In this document: positions 1 through 8,799 of the stretch, piece after piece
Position numbering within the stretch: position 1 is the stretch's first letter
Layout: each line of letters starts with the position of its first letter
NCBI GenBank assembly: GCA_007280825.1
Contig: QYQI01000005.1
Location: 1 to 13,420, forward strand
Length of the DNA: 13,420 bases
DNA from: Ignavibacteriales bacterium
GTDB taxonomy: Bacteria; Bacteroidota; Ignavibacteria; Ignavibacteriales; Melioribacteraceae
Reading direction: 5' to 3'
Notes under the pieces: generated by a model
Told to the model about the DNA's origin: nothing
Seen by the model: the letters and a program-made list of their open reading frames with translations, nothing else
Database searches by the model: none
Made by a program: the position numbers and the translations under genes

Positions 1-54
1 CTGTGTACACATCACCTCATTTCTTCGGCATCGTCCAATGTGTATAAGAGACAG
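1..54 (+). other. Residual Nextera/Tn5 sequencing adapter (not genomic)
   Basis: Positions 38-54 match the 3' part of the Tn5 mosaic end exactly (ATGTGTATAAGAGACAG). Positions 22-35 match the Nextera read-1 adapter TCGTCGGCAGCGTC with two mismatches, giving 29 of 33 matching bases over 22-54. Upstream, TACAC at 6-10 followed by about 11 bases could be the end of the P5 arm plus an index, but that part is weak. The mismatches look like sequencing errors. Genomic sequence probably starts at 55, only 7 bases before the stop codon of the first gene, so anything downstream of that gene is missing from this contig. Confidence 0.93.
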
Positions 55-61
55 CAATTTC

Positions 62-1003
62 TTAATTCAATACCTCGGACGGTTTATAATCAAGGATAAA
101 ATTTTCTATTTCCATCCGGTATGGTGCAGAATTTTGCGCTCCCATTCTAGTCACAGAAATTGATGCGGATGCACTCGCCATTTTTGCCGCCATTTCTATA
201 GACATACCTTCCGATAAAAATGCGGCAAGTGACCCGCTGAACACATCTCCAGCACCGGTAGAATCAACGGAACAAACTTTATACGCAGGGATGTGTTTCA
301 TTGCATTAGGTAATCCAGCAAAGATTCCTTTCGACCCAAGTGTGATCAATACGTTTTTGATACCGTAATCAAAAAATTTCTTTACGATGGATCTCATGCT
401 TTCTTCATCTGTCACTTTTATTCCGGTTATCATTTCTGCTTCAACTTTATTTGGTGTGATGATGTCGACCTCCTGCAAGAGACTTTGTTCTAACTGTTGT
501 GCAGGGGCAGGATTTAAAATAACGATCGTCTTCTTTTCATGAGATTTTTTTATCGCTTCTCTAATTGTATCAATCGGGGATTCTAATTGAACCAGGAGAA
601 CACTTGCTGATGAAATTTCTTCATGTGCTGTTTCAATATCTGTAATACTTAATTGAGCATTCGCCCCGGAAGCAACCACAATGCTATTCTCTCCACGCTC
701 ATCAACAACAATGAAGGCAACACCGGTCGGAAAATCAGTATCATGAAAAATGTACCGCGTATTGATACGTTCTTCTTTTAACAGTTTTATTCCTTCTTTG
801 CCAAGTGTATCACTGCCAACTCTTGCAATAAAACTTACATCAGCACCGGCACGCACGGCGGCTACAGCTTGATTGGCTCCTTTTCCTCCGCCACCCTCTG
901 AAAAAAAACCACCAATAATAGTTTCACCTGGACGAGGAATTCTTTTTGTTTTGATCGTTAGATCCGTATTGTAACTCCCTATCACAACAACTTTACTATT
1001 CAT
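62..1003 (-). CDS. rbsK: Ribokinase-like PfkB family sugar kinase
   Basis: Predicted cytoplasmic sugar kinase that transfers phosphate from ATP to a sugar, most likely ribose or a related pentose. The protein is 313 residues from ATG at 1003; a TTG two codons upstream is possible but less likely. Numbering from the TTG, the first PfkB signature is at about residues 38-50 (GGGGKGANQAVA, close to the ribokinase form PGGKGANQAVA). NPAPA is at 166-170, TPN at 185-187, and the second signature DSTGAGD at 249-255 has the catalytic-base Asp at 255. Length fits ribokinase (about 310). It is the last visible gene of the minus-strand operon, 87 bp after the barrel gene, with no terminator seen because adapter sequence begins 7 bp past the stop. 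Family assignment is firm; the exact sugar is inferred from motif similarity and the LacI-type operon context. Confidence 0.9.
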   Translation of the reverse strand: MNSKVVVIGSYNTDLTIKTKRIPRPGETIIGGFFSEGGGGKGANQAVAAVRAGADVSFIARVGSDTLGKEGIKLLKEERINTRYIFHDTDFPTGVAFIVVDERGENSIVVASGANAQLSITDIETAHEEISSASVLLVQLESPIDTIREAIKKSHEKKTIVILNPAPAQQLEQSLLQEVDIITPNKVEAEMITGIKVTDEESMRSIVKKFFDYGIKNVLITLGSKGIFAGLPNAMKHIPAYKVCSVDSTGAGDVFSGSLAAFLSEGMSIEMAAKMASASASISVTRMGAQNSAPYRMEIENFILDYKPSEVLN

Positions 1004-1090
1004 AATCAATGTTTACCAAATTCTGAGATAGCTATTTTATTGAAGCTTGAAAATTTTTCCAAATGTCTATAATATAAAAATATTCTTTTA

Positions 1091-2104
1091 TCAAAATGAA
1101 AATCCTAGAGAAAACATGTGCACTTGCGTCAACTCGCCGAAGTCGACATAAGCGTAGTTGATCGTGCTGATTATACCACCAACCGTATAAGTAATTCCTG
1201 CACCAAATGTAAATTTCTGTACATCGTAGTTGAACTTATATCCGCCGCGGACAAAAAACATTCCATCAAAAGAATAACTTACACCAAGATGAAATTTTTC
1301 ACTCCCATCATTTGGGTGATCACCCTCCAATACTACAGTCAAAAGATGAGGACTTCTATCACCATCTAAAAAATCCATAGCTATGCCAGCTCGGAAATCC
1401 AGCGGCATTCTTACATTGTCAGATTCTGTTTGGAATTCTTCACTCCATCTACCGAAACGCGAATCCGGTCCGAAATTTCTGGCAGTAATTGCGATTCGTA
1501 AACTTTTGAATCCCGTATAGTACATGGTCCCGAAATCCAATGACCAATTTCTCATTGAGTGCTCTGCGATTTGTTGCTGCATCCATCGAATGTTTCCGCC
1601 GACAGAAAGTTTATCAGTGATTTTTCTTGCAAACGAAATTCCAGCTACAAAATCGTTTGCCGTAAACATTTGTCCGGTGATGAGAGGAGTTGTACCACCA
1701 GTTCCAACAGGAGAATTTATCGTTTCAGGAATATCTCCATAATCGAGCATTGCAATGCTCGCTCCTACAACACCAATTTGACCGAGGTTGAATGCTACTG
1801 CTATTGATTGATGGTTAATATCAGCAATCCATTTCAGAACATTTACCTGAACATCAATGTTCTTCACATCGGAAAGTGCAGCCGGATTGCCGAACACTGC
1901 GCTGGCATCTCCATTGGAAAGTGCCGTATACGCTCCACCTAATGCTGCCTGTCTCGCATCCCCGTTGATTTTCAAGAATTGCCATCCTGATTGTCCAGCA
2001 CGTCCAATATCTCTTGGCGAAATTCCAGATTGTGCTTGAACAAAAGCAATCCATAAAAAGAAGTGCGCGAACACTAATTGAAATATTTTTTTTACCGAAT
2101 ACAT
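1091..2104 (-). CDS. PorV/PorQ family outer-membrane beta-barrel protein
   Basis: 337 residues. An N-terminal signal peptide (hydrophobic about 8-22, cleavage near FVQA-Q at residue 24/25) is followed by the family's characteristic start, with GWQFLKINGDARQAALGGAY and a GNPAAL motif, then alternating hydrophobic strands to a C-terminal Phe (SLGFSF). This is the FadL-like barrel family found across Bacteroidota, Ignavibacteria and Calditrichota. Characterised members PorV and PorQ help type IX secretion by receiving or anchoring cargo at the outer membrane. Here it lies 16 bp downstream of a secreted protein with a T9SS-like C-terminal region, so it may be that protein's dedicated outer-membrane partner; this is an inference from context. 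ATG at 2104 gives a clean signal peptide. No strong Shine-Dalgarno sequence is seen, as elsewhere in this operon. Confidence 0.85.
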   Translation of the reverse strand: MYSVKKIFQLVFAHFFLWIAFVQAQSGISPRDIGRAGQSGWQFLKINGDARQAALGGAYTALSNGDASAVFGNPAALSDVKNIDVQVNVLKWIADINHQSIAVAFNLGQIGVVGASIAMLDYGDIPETINSPVGTGGTTPLITGQMFTANDFVAGISFARKITDKLSVGGNIRWMQQQIAEHSMRNWSLDFGTMYYTGFKSLRIAITARNFGPDSRFGRWSEEFQTESDNVRMPLDFRAGIAMDFLDGDRSPHLLTVVLEGDHPNDGSEKFHLGVSYSFDGMFFVRGGYKFNYDVQKFTFGAGITYTVGGIISTINYAYVDFGELTQVHMFSLGFSF

Positions 2105-2120
2105 ATTAGATTGTTCTCCG

Positions 2121-4034
2121 TTACTTCACTATTGCTAATTTGCCAATGTACGATTCACCTTCATGTCCAGGGACAAGTGATTCGACACGGTATATGTAGA
2201 TCCCAGGTGCAACTCCAAGGGTCCATTTATTCAATTGATAATCCAATCGTTTTATGCTTCCCCATGCTTCTGAACCGCTGCCATCATTATGATCGATCTC
2301 TTGAATAATGTCCCCTGTTAGTGTGTAGATTTTTATCTTGCAAATTGCCGGTATACCTATGAATTCCAAACGGTAACGTTCCCCTGTTCCTGTTAAATTG
2401 CTGTGCTGACGGAACGGATTCGGAACGACATACACATTCCTAGGAAACTGTAGATTGGGTGCACGTAATGGATATATTGGAAATCGCGTGTTATTTACTT
2501 TACCGCTTTCGTTACCGTTTATGTCATAACTTGTCACGCAATAATAATTGCCTACACCAAACGGCACATCTCTATCTATATACCGAATCATATTGTTCAC
2601 CAAAACAACGGAATCCTTTTTAATACCCGCTACAAGAGTCCATGGACCTATAGTGAAATAGGTAGACCTATATACTCTGTATCCTGCAACATCATTTATT
2701 CCGGTTTTGGGATCTTTATATGAAGAAGAAATCGGTGGCCAATAAATATTTATTTGTCCCGGTTCGGTTGTAATAGTGAGACTGTTTTCCCCGTTTGTAG
2801 GCGTTGGCGGAGGAAAGACAACAGGTAAATAATTATTTGCAAATAATTTTCGGGCAGCACGGACATGGGCAAGCATAGAATCTAGCGATGCTGTCGCCAT
2901 CAAGTCGATGTTGTCAACACCGCCTTCTACAATTTTAGCACGATCCATTTCTCCCATCACTTCAGCGTACACAATCTTCACAGAGGCAAATGGAGTGAGA
3001 GATAGTGGACCGATACTCACCAAATATTCAGGACGTCGTTCATATTTATTTCCTCCTTCACCTCCACGTGCGCGCGCTTCATCCCATGATAGTCGCGGTT
3101 GTTGGTGGGTCATTACTTCTTTAACCCGTGCATGAGAAGATGAACCCTGAATAAATATTTGGTCTACCGTGCTCGCTCCTTCAGTTAGACCCTGCCCAGT
3201 ATGCTCAAGTATATTCTGAAATACCTTAGCGCCTGCTGAGTCCAATACTGCAACTGTAAAATATCCCGGCGCATCAAGTTCATGATCGCGAATTCCTTGC
3301 TGGTAGATGTCGCGTGCATCTCCTATGTCTCCTCGTAATGGACCAACACCAAAATTATAGACGATTGGAACTTCATTCTGCCAGTTGAATCTTTGATGAT
3401 CGTAAAAATAAAATAACTTCTCCGTCGGATTCCATCCGTATTTTTCATCTCCTCTACTGCCTGAGCGCTGCGTAATGCGTAGTCCGTATCGCACCCCAAA
3501 ATACATGGAATCAACCGATGATAATTCGTTATTTGTGATTGTTACCTCATGAATGATGAAGTCGCTCAACCCCGGATAACTCCATACCATACTACGCTGC
3601 GCAATATCCACATTCAGACCATTTACATGATGAGCACCCGTAACTATCTCTTCTCCGGCAATCCCGATATTTTCAAGATTATAATTTTTTGTCATTGTTG
3701 CTTCTTCGATCGGGAAGAGATCCTGTCCTGACGGGAAAAATCTTGAATTAATGGTATATGATGATGCAATATTCTGCCGTACACCATAGATCGCATACCC
3801 CACAGCCTCAGCGTAGTTCAGCGCATCATTAACATTTGTTGCTTTAGAATAGCCGGGATAATCGATTGTATGAAATCCGTTCTCTGTTTCGGTCGGGTCT
3901 CCGTACTGAAGAGAATTCCAAACAGTTGCCCATAGTTTTCCTCTTTTCAGAGTTTGTTTTCCCCAAGTCACCTGTGCATTCACTGCTTCTGAAAATACCA
4001 ACGTAAGAATTATCGCAGCGATAAATTGTTTCAT
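2121..4034 (-). CDS. Secreted protein with FnIII-like domain and T9SS-like C-terminal region
   Basis: I chose ATG at 4034, giving 637 residues starting MKQFIAAIILTLVFSEAVNA-Q, a textbook signal peptide. An in-frame ATG at 4058 would add eight polar residues in front of it (645 aa). The first ~380 residues match nothing I recognise; they are rich in aromatic and acidic residues with beta-type patterning. A fibronectin-III-like module follows at about 400-500 (INIYWPP, VAGYRVYRS, YYCVTSYDINGNES). The final ~105 residues, from VVPNPF through KIKIYTLTGD to YIYRVES and a closing IGKLAIVK, resemble the FlgD/T9SS-type sorting regions common in Ignavibacteria. It lies between the TonB receptor and the PorV-type barrel, so it is probably surface-exposed or released and involved in ligand capture or processing. 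It has no recognisable catalytic motif and is not SusD-like by eye. Confidence 0.8.
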   Translation of the reverse strand: MKQFIAAIILTLVFSEAVNAQVTWGKQTLKRGKLWATVWNSLQYGDPTETENGFHTIDYPGYSKATNVNDALNYAEAVGYAIYGVRQNIASSYTINSRFFPSGQDLFPIEEATMTKNYNLENIGIAGEEIVTGAHHVNGLNVDIAQRSMVWSYPGLSDFIIHEVTITNNELSSVDSMYFGVRYGLRITQRSGSRGDEKYGWNPTEKLFYFYDHQRFNWQNEVPIVYNFGVGPLRGDIGDARDIYQQGIRDHELDAPGYFTVAVLDSAGAKVFQNILEHTGQGLTEGASTVDQIFIQGSSSHARVKEVMTHQQPRLSWDEARARGGEGGNKYERRPEYLVSIGPLSLTPFASVKIVYAEVMGEMDRAKIVEGGVDNIDLMATASLDSMLAHVRAARKLFANNYLPVVFPPPTPTNGENSLTITTEPGQINIYWPPISSSYKDPKTGINDVAGYRVYRSTYFTIGPWTLVAGIKKDSVVLVNNMIRYIDRDVPFGVGNYYCVTSYDINGNESGKVNNTRFPIYPLRAPNLQFPRNVYVVPNPFRQHSNLTGTGERYRLEFIGIPAICKIKIYTLTGDIIQEIDHNDGSGSEAWGSIKRLDYQLNKWTLGVAPGIYIYRVESLVPGHEGESYIGKLAIVK

Positions 4035-4067
4035 GTTTATTTTTTGATAATTCACCATTCACCTTTA

Positions 4068-7007
4068 TTAAAATTTGAACGAAAGTTGAAAATAGATTTT
4101 TTGTGGTGGAACTTCATATGAATACCATTCCCAAATGTTCGGCTCAGAAAAATCGGCAGTCTTTGGAAGTCTTTCACTATTAGGCAAATTGGGATTTTCC
4201 AAATAAAACCTCAGTCTGTCTCCGTCCAGCAATCGCAGAAATTTAGAGTTAAATAAATTTTTGATATCAACACTGAATTCGGTTTGCAGTCCCATGATAT
4301 CAAAACTCTTAGATACTTTGAGATCGATCTGATAATAATTAAACCATCTCATGTTATTCGGTTCTGTTGAAAGATCTCCGGGTGGGTGGTAAGTATATTG
4401 ATCACCCAATCTCCACCAGAAATTCAAATAAATGCTCATGTCGCTCAAAGGTTTAAATCCGGCAATTTCCGGTCCTTCATCTTTGTTGAACATGAAACTA
4501 GCCCATCCCTTGATACGCTGAGAATTACTCCAAGCCCCCCTTCCTTGTCGCAATCCTTTTGGTATGTCCACACTCTGTGAACCAGGTTCATATAATCTAC
4601 TGAAGCCTACTTCACCGTCGAACGACCAATATATTTCATGACTCAATCCAAAATTGAATACATCGCTGAATCGCGAATCGAGTTTTGTTTCGATACCGCG
4701 TACATCGGAATATCCCGAATTGCTTACCATTAATGCTTTGTTTGCACTATGTGTCGCCGCATACACTCCCGTGATAACATCCGCTTCACCCGACGCATCT
4801 TTATAATAACCAGTCATATCAAGTTTCAAGACATCGGCAATATTGTAATCAACACCAAGCTCATACTGTATCGTTCGCTCATATCCTAATTCCGGATTAC
4901 CATAGTATCCCTGCCATTCATCCATATATGTAGTTTGTTTTGCATAAGGATTCAGAATGCTGTCCCAAGAAGTAGTATTGTAATTCACGAATGGGAAGCC
5001 GAACATTTTCGTCCATGACGGTCGTTGATAGAAATGTCCGTATACAAAATGGAGAACAACATTCTCGCTGATAGGATGTGAAATACCAATTCTAGGAGCG
5101 ATTGCAATCTTTAATTTTGTTCGTTCTCGTTCGGGTGTTCCAGGAATTCCCAAGGGAGCTCCCAGATCATGTCCGGGTGTTGCAATTTCGTAAGCAAGCG
5201 GGTCAAACATATTTTTCGGTGCACTTCTGTTTTGATTAAAGAAATCTCCGCGTATGCCGATGTTCACGACCAATCCGGGAAATTCTATCTTGTCCTGCAC
5301 ATACAAATTTCCTTCGTAGGGATTTCCATCAAAAATATTCATTGAATTATTTCTGCCGCTTTTTGATTCTGCAGCAAAATTCTCATAATAAAAATCGTAT
5401 GTCTTAAATGTAAATCCGGTTTTTATATTATGCACTTTAGTAATTTGATTCGTGTAATCACCTTTGATCTGATACGATTCTGACCTATTCTTTGTCCATG
5501 TATGGTAGTATGACTGGAGGGTATAGCGAGGAACCATTGAAATAACATCAGGTAACCAGACAGAATCCGGAATACGACCTTCTCTGTCCGAACGATCCAA
5601 GTTGTCTTTAAGATAACTTAACGTCACCTCATAAAAAGATTGATCGTTCAATACATGAGTCACTTTCCCATATAATTGTGACCACCTTCTCAGTTCAGGC
5701 CATTGTCTAAAGGCTGCCCCGAAAAGATTGAATTTTGCTCTTGCATATTGTTCATCGATTCTCATAGGAGCCAACCATGCAGCTTCCTGTCCCATTTCTG
5801 ATGTGTTAAGATTTGATGAAGTATAATCTGCACTTTCATATCCACCGATAAATCCTCCGATACGAAATTTTAATTCGGGAGAGAACTTGTAATTAACATA
5901 CCCTTGAATATTAAATTCTGGATTATAATGGATCGCTTGTGGAAATATTCCTACTCCTTGTTTGAATCTTCCTGAGGCAAGGAAACTTAAATTTTCTGTT
6001 ATTCTACCATACAGCGTTCCTTCATATTCATATTCAGGACGCTCGGCATACTTTCCCAGCACGTCGTTCGGTGTTGTTTGTTTTCGCCAGGCTCCAAGCA
6101 GTGAATCTGGTTTCATATGATAGAATCTGCTGTTGACATCCTTCGACTGGAGAGTCCAATAATCTAATCCAGTGCTAAGGTAATCGTTATTTTCTTGGCT
6201 GTACATATTCCTGCCGAAATGATAAACACCAGCGGGACGCATTCGTGTTATTACAGTACCGTGAATTCCTTCAGGTGCTTCCTTGGAAACAATGTTAACA
6301 ACAGCAGAACGTCCTTCTCCATACTCAGCATTATAACCGCCTGTCAATACGGCAATCTGTTCAATGGTAGAGGTATTAAAACCTGAATAATTATCTGAAA
6401 CCAATCCGCTGTTGACGGAAAGATTGTCTATCATATAAACAGCCTGTACTATGGAACTACCGCGAACAAATCCTTTTGTTGCTCCACGTTGCCATGCTAA
6501 TCTTGAATTATCACTAAAAATTCCTGCTTGCGTTTCAAGTACATCCTTGATTGTTCGAAGTCCAGAAATATCCAAGACCTTACTCGTTACTATTTGTTCG
6601 CTTGCTGTGAGATCTTTATCAACCACCGGGCGATCAGCAATAACAAGAACAGTCTTTTGTTCAATTAGTAATTGATCAAGCACAAAATTTTGTATTGTTG
6701 TTCTGTCAATAATAATGGAGACATTGCTCTTATTGATCTTTTCATATCCGATCATCGATACTGACAATGTGTATGTACCAGGAGGAACATTTAAGATGAA
6801 GTATTCACCATTTAGATCAGTTGAGGCCCCTATCTTTAACTCTTTAACGATAATGTTTACACCAACGAGCGGTTCGCCATTTGCTTTATCAGTTACTCTT
6901 CCTGAAATCTTTCCGGCGTTTCCAGCCAAACAAATGCTTGAAAACATTACAGTTATTACAATACCAGCTAGGATCTTTTGTGTTAGGTGTATTAATGAAG
7001 TTTTCAT
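4068..7007 (-). CDS. TonB-dependent receptor with carboxypeptidase-regulatory N-terminal domain
   Basis: 979-residue outer-membrane active transporter. The signal peptide is about 1-29 (MKTSLIHLTQKILAGIVITV, then FSSICLA). A carboxypeptidase-regulatory-like domain spans about 33-110 (ISGRVTD, GEPLVGVNI, GEYFILNVPPGTYTL, SMIGYEK). The plug spans about 133-247 (TIKDVLETQAGIF, RGSSIVQAVYMIDNL, GGYNAEYGEGRSAVVNIVSK). The rest is the 22-stranded barrel, ending in Phe (YFQLSFKF). Such receptors import ligands too large or scarce for porins, powered by TonB-ExbBD, which is not encoded here. The N-terminal domain and size recall SusC, but no SusD follows. It starts 20 bp after the LacI-type regulator and ends 9-33 bp before the next gene, so it is inside the operon. 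The ligand is unknown; a sugar or nucleoside would fit the ribokinase. Confidence 0.93.
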   Translation of the reverse strand: MKTSLIHLTQKILAGIVITVMFSSICLAGNAGKISGRVTDKANGEPLVGVNIIVKELKIGASTDLNGEYFILNVPPGTYTLSVSMIGYEKINKSNVSIIIDRTTIQNFVLDQLLIEQKTVLVIADRPVVDKDLTASEQIVTSKVLDISGLRTIKDVLETQAGIFSDNSRLAWQRGATKGFVRGSSIVQAVYMIDNLSVNSGLVSDNYSGFNTSTIEQIAVLTGGYNAEYGEGRSAVVNIVSKEAPEGIHGTVITRMRPAGVYHFGRNMYSQENNDYLSTGLDYWTLQSKDVNSRFYHMKPDSLLGAWRKQTTPNDVLGKYAERPEYEYEGTLYGRITENLSFLASGRFKQGVGIFPQAIHYNPEFNIQGYVNYKFSPELKFRIGGFIGGYESADYTSSNLNTSEMGQEAAWLAPMRIDEQYARAKFNLFGAAFRQWPELRRWSQLYGKVTHVLNDQSFYEVTLSYLKDNLDRSDREGRIPDSVWLPDVISMVPRYTLQSYYHTWTKNRSESYQIKGDYTNQITKVHNIKTGFTFKTYDFYYENFAAESKSGRNNSMNIFDGNPYEGNLYVQDKIEFPGLVVNIGIRGDFFNQNRSAPKNMFDPLAYEIATPGHDLGAPLGIPGTPERERTKLKIAIAPRIGISHPISENVVLHFVYGHFYQRPSWTKMFGFPFVNYNTTSWDSILNPYAKQTTYMDEWQGYYGNPELGYERTIQYELGVDYNIADVLKLDMTGYYKDASGEADVITGVYAATHSANKALMVSNSGYSDVRGIETKLDSRFSDVFNFGLSHEIYWSFDGEVGFSRLYEPGSQSVDIPKGLRQGRGAWSNSQRIKGWASFMFNKDEGPEIAGFKPLSDMSIYLNFWWRLGDQYTYHPPGDLSTEPNNMRWFNYYQIDLKVSKSFDIMGLQTEFSVDIKNLFNSKFLRLLDGDRLRFYLENPNLPNSERLPKTADFSEPNIWEWYSYEVPPQKIYFQLSFKF

Positions 7008-7027
7008 GCAATATCCATTTGATGAAA

Positions 7028-8089
7028 CTACTCTGTTGTATTTTCAGTTTTTATAATATGCTTGATGTTCATTAGCATTGAGATGCGTGTAACAGAACTA
7101 CGTATGTTTAATTTAGGTTCTAACAATACTTTTCTTCGTTCATCGTTAGGATTTTTCATCCGGCGATACAACAATGCAACTGCCATTTCAGCCATTTTTG
7201 TCACTGGTTGTTCAACTGCCGAAAGGGCTGGAGATAGATAGGAGGCAAAGATTGGATCATCAAAAGTAACAAGAGAAAGATCGCGGGGAATAGTAATATT
7301 ATTTTCTCTGCATGCTTCAAGTGCACCAAGAACAATCAAATCTCCGGCAGTAAAAATTGCTGTTGGCGGATTTGAAAGTTTGAGCAACAATTTTGTTTCC
7401 AAATAACCGTTAAGCGATCGAAAGTCGTCACCTACAATCAAACGTTCATCAATTGAGATTCCAGCATCAAGAAGAGCACTTTTGTACCCTTGCAAGCGTG
7501 TTTCATTTGCATACGTTCCAGGTAGACCTTGAATGAAAGCTATGCGGCTGTGTCCTTCTTTGATAAGATAATTCACTGCTAGCAACGATCCTTTCACATT
7601 ATCAACGCTTACGGAATCAACATCAAATGCATCGAAACAACGATCAATCATTACAAAAGGAATTTCTGAATTGCGAATTTTTTGTAAATGGGAAAAATCT
7701 TGACCAACAGACGCAATGATCAATCCATCAACACGTTTTCCCAATAAACTTGTTATTGCTGAACGCTCAATAACAATATTTTCATCAGAGTCGTACACAA
7801 TAAAATTGTATCCATGTTTTCTTAGCTCTGTTGCAATATTCTTTATCATAGCAGAAAAAAATGGATTTGATATATCAGGAACTATGACACCAATTTCATG
7901 TGTTTTTTGAAGTCGCAATCCACGAGCCAACGTATTTATTCTATACCCGAGATCTTTTGCAGTCTGTTTTATCTTCAGTTGGGTCTCTTCACTTATTTTG
8001 CTTTTATTTGATTTATCGTGAAGCACTCGTGAGACTGTGGAAATAGAGAATCCAGTTTTTTCAGCAATATCTTTTAAGGTAGTTATCAT
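7028..8089 (-). CDS. LacI/GalR family transcriptional regulator
   Basis: 353 residues. The N-terminal helix-turn-helix is at about 4-25 (TLKDIAEKTGFSISTVSRVL), followed by the hinge helix NTLARGLR at 52-59, where Leu in LAR-type hinges inserts into the operator's central CpG. The periplasmic-binding-protein-like effector domain follows (IGVIVPDISNPFF at about 67-79, GLIIASVG, FVMIDRCFD, IAFIQGLPG, AIFTAGD, LVTFDDP, then the usual VEQP). It carries about 20 extra residues at the C-terminus after the typical end. It is the first gene of the operon, and two LacI-type operators lie 39-116 bp upstream of its ATG, so it probably represses its own operon until a sugar or sugar phosphate binds. The region before the ATG is A/T-rich with no Shine-Dalgarno. 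The effector is not identifiable from sequence. Confidence 0.95.
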   Translation of the reverse strand: MITTLKDIAEKTGFSISTVSRVLHDKSNKSKISEETQLKIKQTAKDLGYRINTLARGLRLQKTHEIGVIVPDISNPFFSAMIKNIATELRKHGYNFIVYDSDENIVIERSAITSLLGKRVDGLIIASVGQDFSHLQKIRNSEIPFVMIDRCFDAFDVDSVSVDNVKGSLLAVNYLIKEGHSRIAFIQGLPGTYANETRLQGYKSALLDAGISIDERLIVGDDFRSLNGYLETKLLLKLSNPPTAIFTAGDLIVLGALEACRENNITIPRDLSLVTFDDPIFASYLSPALSAVEQPVTKMAEMAVALLYRRMKNPNDERRKVLLEPKLNIRSSVTRISMLMNIKHIIKTENTTE

Positions 8090-8134
8090 AGTTTGTTTAA
8101 TAAAAGTTTTTGTATATCATAAGTATTACAAATT

Positions 8135-8150
8135 ATGCAATCGATTGTGT
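8135..8150 (-). promoter_or_regulatory. Proximal LacI-family operator (imperfect)
   Basis: ATGCAATCGATTGTGT fits the LacI/GalR operator pattern TGNAANCGNTTNCA at 12 of 14 positions, with the last two deviating, and has the required central CG. Its centre is about 54 bp upstream of the regulator's ATG. On the minus strand its TTGCAT could also serve as a -35 element, but no good -10 follows, so I do not assign a promoter. The first half-site is identical to that of the distal operator. Confidence 0.7.
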
Positions 8151-8189
8151 TTTGTTTTATTGTTGATATTTCTAATAATTTGATATTAC

Positions 8190-8205
8190 ATGCAATCGTT
8201 TGCAT
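8190..8205 (-). promoter_or_regulatory. Distal LacI-family operator (near-perfect palindrome)
   Basis: ATGCAATCGTTTGCAT is a 16-bp palindrome with a single mismatched pair and a central CG, and it matches TGNAANCGNTTNCA at every position. It lies exactly 55 bp from the proximal site, centre to centre, close to five helical turns. Two dimers could therefore bind together or form a small loop over the operon promoter. No other gene lies upstream within 840 bp, so the pair most likely controls only this operon. Confidence 0.82.
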
Positions 8206-8799
8206 AAAAATGAATAATTATTCCCTTTTTGTCAAGGATGAAAAACTAATTCGTGTGGTGTATATAGTGAACATGTAATGTTAAAAGTCAAATTATTTTG
8301 TGTCCATTTTCAAAGTCTAAACAGTCAAAAAGTTATCCTTTTATACAAGAAACTATAACTTTACTCTCAAAAAATTATGTATTAAAGCTAATTGTGTCCA
8401 AATTTTTTCCAATTTTTATCTTGGTTGAAATTTAAACACAATCTCATCTAGGAATCATCTCCATCTGGAATTGACCCGAAATTCTAAACAGCTTAATTAA
8501 TGATTATCTTATTCAAGGATAACTATTCCCTATCTACCACATCAGGCTGCAAATGAAAATAAGATAATTTAAATTAATATTATTAAATAGTGGCTGATAT
8601 CACTCAGGAATAAAAACTATAATACTAGTATTATTGACTTTAGTAGTTTAGAAATGTTCTGTAAGAGTTCTATCACTTAAAGAAAATCTTATCCACATCC
8701 AAAACATTTATTTTGTAACTAATGTAATTTTTTCCAGTAGGTTATAGAAAGAATAGTATGCTCTCCGATAATTACATTTCAGTCAATGAATTAAACGTT
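8206..8799. other. Gene-free AT-rich stretch between operon and TA island
   Basis: About 600 bp with stop codons in all frames on both strands and no RNA gene that I can recognise. It contains a perfect 16-bp palindrome at 8619-8634 (ATAATACTAGTATTAT) and a TGATATCA palindrome at 8595-8602. Both may be chance in AT-rich DNA. The upstream promoter of the LacI operon lies left of 8206. The stretch may be decayed mobile DNA next to the island, but I see no specific homology. Confidence 0.5.

Noticed and set aside
1118..2308. Plus-strand open frames opposite the barrel and secreted-protein genes
   Set aside because: They are antisense shadows of well-supported genes, with no family resemblance and no initiation signals.
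4068..7007. SusC of a SusCD pair
   Set aside because: No SusD-like lipoprotein follows; the next gene has a normal signal peptide and an FnIII/T9SS-like C-terminus.
8112..8140. Sigma70 promoter for the LacI operon using TTGCAT in the proximal operator as -35
   Set aside because: The -10 at 17-base spacing (ATATAC) is poor, and TATGAT lies at only 13-14 bases; a FCB-type promoter is possible but I cannot place it.
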